From IMG/VR virus record IMGVR_UViG_3300035703_002023, positions 1-33,288 of that record: DNA of 33,288 bases, one strand, 5' to 3'. Below are positions 30,715 through 33,288 of this stretch, in pieces. Positions within the stretch are counted from its first letter, which is position 1; every line of letters begins with the position of its first letter. Under the pieces are notes generated by a model. It saw nothing but the letters and a program-made list of their open reading frames with translations. It was not told the DNA's origin and did not search any database. The position numbers and the translations under genes were made by a program. The DNA comes from a virus.

Positions 30715-31695
30715 CTAAACGGCAGTCATTGTAAACGGACGATAGTCGTTTACATCTCTAATCATCCATGTGTAACCGAACTGGCTAGATGATACGGCCT
30801 GTAACGTAATAAAATTGTGTTGATCTGTTTCGTATTCATGACCAACCAATGAGCGGTAATCTCTAACAGCGTTTGATACTAAATACGTACTAAAACTTGA
30901 AATGCCAGTTAATTTTCCTGTGCTTATATAATCAGTATAATTTCCGCTTGAATATGGATAAAATGTTATTTTGTGAACCGAATATTTCCCACTAGTTGTA
31001 AACAAACCACCTAAAGACGCGCTATATCCGATTGTATCGCTTGATGCAGTGCCAACATATGACGCATTTATAAAAGTAAATGTTTTTCCTAAATGAGTAT
31101 TTACGGGCGGAAGATTTATAGACATACTAATGTCAGAAACCGCATATTCAGCGCTCTTTAGATTTTCATATTGATTATTTGCATTAAAATAAGTGATATT
31201 ATTATAATGGGGATCAAATGAAAAATATATTGTTTTTTCTTGTGCTTCGGGAGAGTAACTTGAAGAATTTAATAAAAACTTATAACCATCAAGAGACGCA
31301 GTGTTAAAGTTTAATGTAACCGTGGAGCTACTTCGTTGGGTTATAATTTCACCGGCAGATACTATATCCGTAATATAGTTCTGCTCTTCCTCACCGCCCG
31401 TAGAAGATAAAATATCAACACCGTTATAATAAATTGTTCCAGAGCCAGTAATCACTAAACTGGCATCATCTAATAATAAATCTTGCGAAGCGGTTATTGT
31501 CGCATTGATGGTTAATACATCAATTGAGCTGCTGCCGATTGTTACATTGTTTCTAAAATTAGCATTAGCATTTACCGTTAAATTATCAACAAGCGCATTG
31601 TTGTTTTCCAGCTCTGTTCCAATGGTAAAATTGTCTATCCCAGTAGACGCCATTCCAACAGAGCCAGATATATCAACGTTGCTTAATATTCTCAT
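30715..31695 (-). CDS. Beta-rich fibre-like structural protein, 326 aa
   Basis: The N-terminal 85 residues show repeated short strands with Asn/Thr/Ile (NVDISGSVG, NNALVDNLTVNANANFRNNV, TIGSSSIDVLTINATI), the look of a triple-stranded beta-helix or fibre shaft. The rest is Ser/Tyr-rich and beta-like, possibly a tip domain. No known motif was found. It starts at the ATG one base after the preceding stop; a TTG at 31710 is less likely. Located between head genes, it could be a head fibre or collar whisker; that is inference from place and composition. Confidence 0.6.
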   Translation of the reverse strand: MRILSNVDISGSVGMASTGIDNFTIGTELENNNALVDNLTVNANANFRNNVTIGSSSIDVLTINATITASQDLLLDDASLVITGSGTIYYNGVDILSSTGGEEEQNYITDIVSAGEIITQRSSSTVTLNFNTASLDGYKFLLNSSSYSPEAQEKTIYFSFDPHYNNITYFNANNQYENLKSAEYAVSDISMSINLPPVNTHLGKTFTFINASYVGTASSDTIGYSASLGGLFTTSGKYSVHKITFYPYSSGNYTDYISTGKLTGISSFSTYLVSNAVRDYRSLVGHEYETDQHNFITLQAVSSSQFGYTWMIRDVNDYRPFTMTAV

Positions 31696-31696
31696 A

Positions 31697-32101
31697 CTAG
31701 CCAATACCAATTGAACCGCTATACGCTGTTGTTAAGTTAAAGTTAGGTACGATGCCGGTTAAACCAGCAATAACAGAAGCGCTTACCGATGTACCGTTAT
31801 TGCTTAACAAAAATATTGAAGAAACTTTTAAATCACCAGCAAACGACTCACCTTTATCAAGTAGGAAATAATTAGAACCAGTTTGCACACCATTGGCACT
31901 AAAACCAACTCTTAAACTAGCGCTCGTTGTATTTACATTCTTTACAACAAAAAATTTTGTTACACTTGGAAAAGTAATTTCAACTGGCGCGCTTGAAGTT
32001 GCTGGTGCTACGATTGACGAGCTAGCAAACGGAATACCGCTTACTTGATAGTTACCAACATTGTGTAGCCCAGCTTTTAAAATAACACTTTGGTCTGCCA
32101 T
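31697..32101 (-). CDS. Beta-rich putative head decoration or minor virion protein, 134 aa
   Basis: The sequence starts MADQSVILKAGLHNVGNYQV and continues with Ser/Thr/Val-rich strands and no long helix. VTKFFVVKNVNTTSASLRVG looks like a jelly-roll or Ig-like strand pair. I recall similar short proteins in T4-like marine phages labelled virion structural. A good AGAGGAA ribosome site precedes the start. A head-decoration role is a position-based guess. Confidence 0.58.
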   Translation of the reverse strand: MADQSVILKAGLHNVGNYQVSGIPFASSSIVAPATSSAPVEITFPSVTKFFVVKNVNTTSASLRVGFSANGVQTGSNYFLLDKGESFAGDLKVSSIFLLSNNGTSVSASVIAGLTGIVPNFNLTTAYSGSIGIG

Positions 32102-32113
32102 TTATATTTCCTC

Positions 32114-32386
32114 TTATTTACGCTTTTTATCGTCTTGTGATAGCGTTTCTTTTTGTTTAGCTTCGCGTAAGGCTTTTTCTTTCGCAATACGACGTTCCCG
32201 ACGCTCTTTTTGACGTGGAGTTTCAAAACGACGAACCCCAGCGCTGTTATCAAAAACATTTTTTTGTAGATCTTCTTTTTTACAGCTCTTTAAGAACTTC
32301 TTAATTAGTACTTCATTCATTTCTAGACTTGGTTTTACATCTGGTGGTAATGCTGCGCTTGCATGGGTTGGTGACTTTGCTGACAT
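32114..32386 (-). CDS. Small basic protein resembling ribosomal protein bS21
   Basis: From residue 23 it reads MNEVLIKKFLKSCKKEDLQK, which resembles the bS21 helix NE-x-F-x-x-A-L-R-R-F-K-R-S-C-E-K. It then has RRFETPRQKERRERRIAKEK, which matches the bS21 pattern R-R-x-F-x-x-P-x-x-x-R-x-R. The N-terminal 20 residues and C-terminal tail are extra. bS21 genes are known in other phages, where the protein is thought to enter host ribosomes and favour phage messages. Its place among head-assembly genes (start directly after the preceding TAA) is unexpected, and an unrelated basic core protein remains an alternative. Confidence 0.55.
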   Translation of the reverse strand: MSAKSPTHASAALPPDVKPSLEMNEVLIKKFLKSCKKEDLQKNVFDNSAGVRRFETPRQKERRERRIAKEKALREAKQKETLSQDDKKRK

Positions 32387-32791
32387 TTATTTTGCCTTTC
32401 CGCCTAATAAGGCGTTCCAAATTTTTTTATTATTACCATTCATAAGACCGCTTATATCAACACCGGAATCTTGAGGGTCAACATTAGCTAAAGGACCAGT
32501 ATTTTGCTTGTTAGACGCTTGTGCTTCTGTTAATGGTGTTGTGCCCGCAAATGGATCAAACTTATTAGCCACATAACCGCTTTTGCCTATCTCGTCTAGC
32601 ATTTTTTTTCTAGCCTCTGTTAGCGTTTTATCTGGGGGCTTATTAATAATTTTCTTTTCTTGTAGTGGCTGTTTAACAGATTCGTTTTTTGCTTCTGCGA
32701 TAACTTTTCCTAAGCCTTCTTCCATCAAAACTTCGCGAATGCATTGCTTAATTAATGGTTTTAGCATTGCCTTCATTTCTTTAGTGTCCAT
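32387..32791 (-). CDS. Probable prohead core protein with several gp21 cleavage motifs, 134 aa
   Basis: No family is recognised. The first 27 residues are helical (MKAMLKPLIKQCIREVLMEE), somewhat like the MKITKSYLKQ leaders. Three sites fit the T4 protease rule: IAE33-A34, LTE59-A60 and LTE89-A90. It is the gene right after the protease and overlaps nothing, starting one base after the protease stop. Small internal core proteins (gp67, gp68) sit beside gene 21 in T4 and are cut by it, so an equivalent role is likely. Pro/Asn/Lys-rich linkers fill the rest. Confidence 0.6.
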   Translation of the reverse strand: MDTKEMKAMLKPLIKQCIREVLMEEGLGKVIAEAKNESVKQPLQEKKIINKPPDKTLTEARKKMLDEIGKSGYVANKFDPFAGTTPLTEAQASNKQNTGPLANVDPQDSGVDISGLMNGNNKKIWNALLGGKAK

Positions 32792-32792
32792 A

Positions 32793-33288
32793 TTAACCGC
32801 CTAATATTTTGCTTGCTAAATCATTTAGCAGCGCATTTTTGCTTTCTTTCATTAAACGCTCTTTGGCTTCTTTCATCATATAGGCATTTGGAGTACTTGG
32901 CTCGCTTACCATGTCGAAACAGATAAGCTGAAAATCATCGTCAACCATAGTAACGCCACCAACTTGATGAGTGGAACCAAGTCCACGGGAGCTAATACCA
33001 AGCTTAACGCCGCTTTCCACTAGAGATTTTAATATTTGACCGCTTGGGGTTGGTAATACTCTTAATTTACCCATAACAGCAGAACCATCCCACCAAGTTT
33101 TAACAATAAGGTGAGAAGTGTTTTTAAGATTGATTACAGAGCTTTCTGGATGGTCAAGTTCACCAAGCGCACGATTTTCTGCAATAACTTGTTGATATTT
33201 TTCAATTTCTCTACGAAGTATACGTTCGCTATATTTACGACCGTTACCGTTTTTTACATCTGCTTCTTGAATTTTGCCAGTAAGATAC
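32793..33288 (-). CDS. 21: Prohead maturation protease (gp21), C-terminal part
   Basis: The frame is open to the right edge, so the N-terminus is missing; 164 residues are visible. The herpes/T4-type serine protease blocks are clear: NGNGRKYSERIL, RALGELDHPESSVINLKNTS (catalytic His in DHP), GKLRVLPTPSGQILKSLVES, LGISSRGLGS (catalytic Ser) and DDDFQLICFDMVSEPSTPNA with a possible third catalytic residue. The protease sits in the prohead core and cuts capsid and core proteins after Leu/Ile-x-Glu. The neighbours, a core protein, scaffold and capsid, carry matching sites. An internal ATG at 33074 is not the real start because the conserved His block lies upstream of it. Confidence 0.92.
   Translation of the reverse strand, partial: YLTGKIQEADVKNGNGRKYSERILRREIEKYQQVIAENRALGELDHPESSVINLKNTSHLIVKTWWDGSAVMGKLRVLPTPSGQILKSLVESGVKLGISSRGLGSTHQVGGVTMVDDDFQLICFDMVSEPSTPNAYMMKEAKERLMKESKNALLNDLASKILGG

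Noticed and set aside
32793-33074. A separate 93-residue gene starting at the ATG at 33074
   Set aside because: The frame is open upstream to the window edge and encodes the conserved GELDHP block of gp21, so this is an internal Met.
1-33288. tRNA genes, CRISPR arrays, integrase or attachment sites
   Set aside because: No cloverleaf T-loop sequence, no regularly spaced repeat and no integrase-type protein was seen on either strand when read by eye.

Overview
The window is a continuous piece of an AT-rich genome of a T4-like contractile-tailed phage (myovirus). Every gene I can support lies on the minus strand, so the transcripts read from right (33288) to left (1). The genes are packed tightly, with stop/start overlaps of 1 to 23 bases. 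There are no rRNA or tRNA genes, CRISPR arrays or insertion sequences that I can see. The T4 assignment rests on recognisable homologues in T4-like order: prohead protease (gp21), scaffold, major capsid protein (gp23), neck-type proteins, tail sheath (gp18), tail tube (gp19), gp26/gp51-type baseplate hub proteins, tape measure, a gp53-like wedge protein, gp32-like single-stranded DNA-binding protein, UvsX-like recombinase and the RNase H-type 5' nuclease. The host is unknown. The one host-like hint is a lipoprotein built of MopE-type DNDCDG modules plus a von Willebrand A domain, an architecture I associate with Myxococcota/Deltaproteobacteria.

Right part (about 33288-27200, head): gp21 protease cut by the window edge, a small probable prohead-core protein with several gp21-type cleavage motifs, a bS21-like small basic protein, two beta-rich probable virion proteins, the scaffold, the major capsid protein, and two tiny genes sharing an N-terminal leader. 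Middle (about 27200-9200, neck, tail and baseplate): neck-type proteins, sheath, tube, an enlarged tube paralogue, gp26, a gp51-like frame with no ATG, tape measure, and several baseplate/virion proteins. That operon then runs straight into a minimal family A DNA polymerase and a protein with FtsZ/tubulin-like sequence features, followed by a small SH3-like protein.

Left part (about 9150-1, replication, repair and accessory): the single-stranded DNA-binding protein and UvsX, each ending at a hairpin terminator; an isolated structural gene with its own putative promoter and terminator; an HNH endonuclease; and a compact operon of nine small genes, several encoding Cys/His-rich mini-proteins, that ends in a UV-damage endonuclease. 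Next come the MopE/VWA lipoprotein, a dCMP-deaminase-like enzyme and the start of the 5' nuclease.

Five strong factor-independent terminators can be drawn. A recurring CTACTTAT-like box lies 20-45 bases upstream of several structural genes and is my candidate late promoter. Functionally, the window joins virion assembly (protease-matured head, contractile tail) with recombination-dependent DNA replication and repair. The most unusual items are the polymerase/tubulin-like pair inside the tail operon, the ATG-less gp51 frame reached through a seven-T run, the MopE/VWA lipoprotein, and the bS21-like protein among the head genes.
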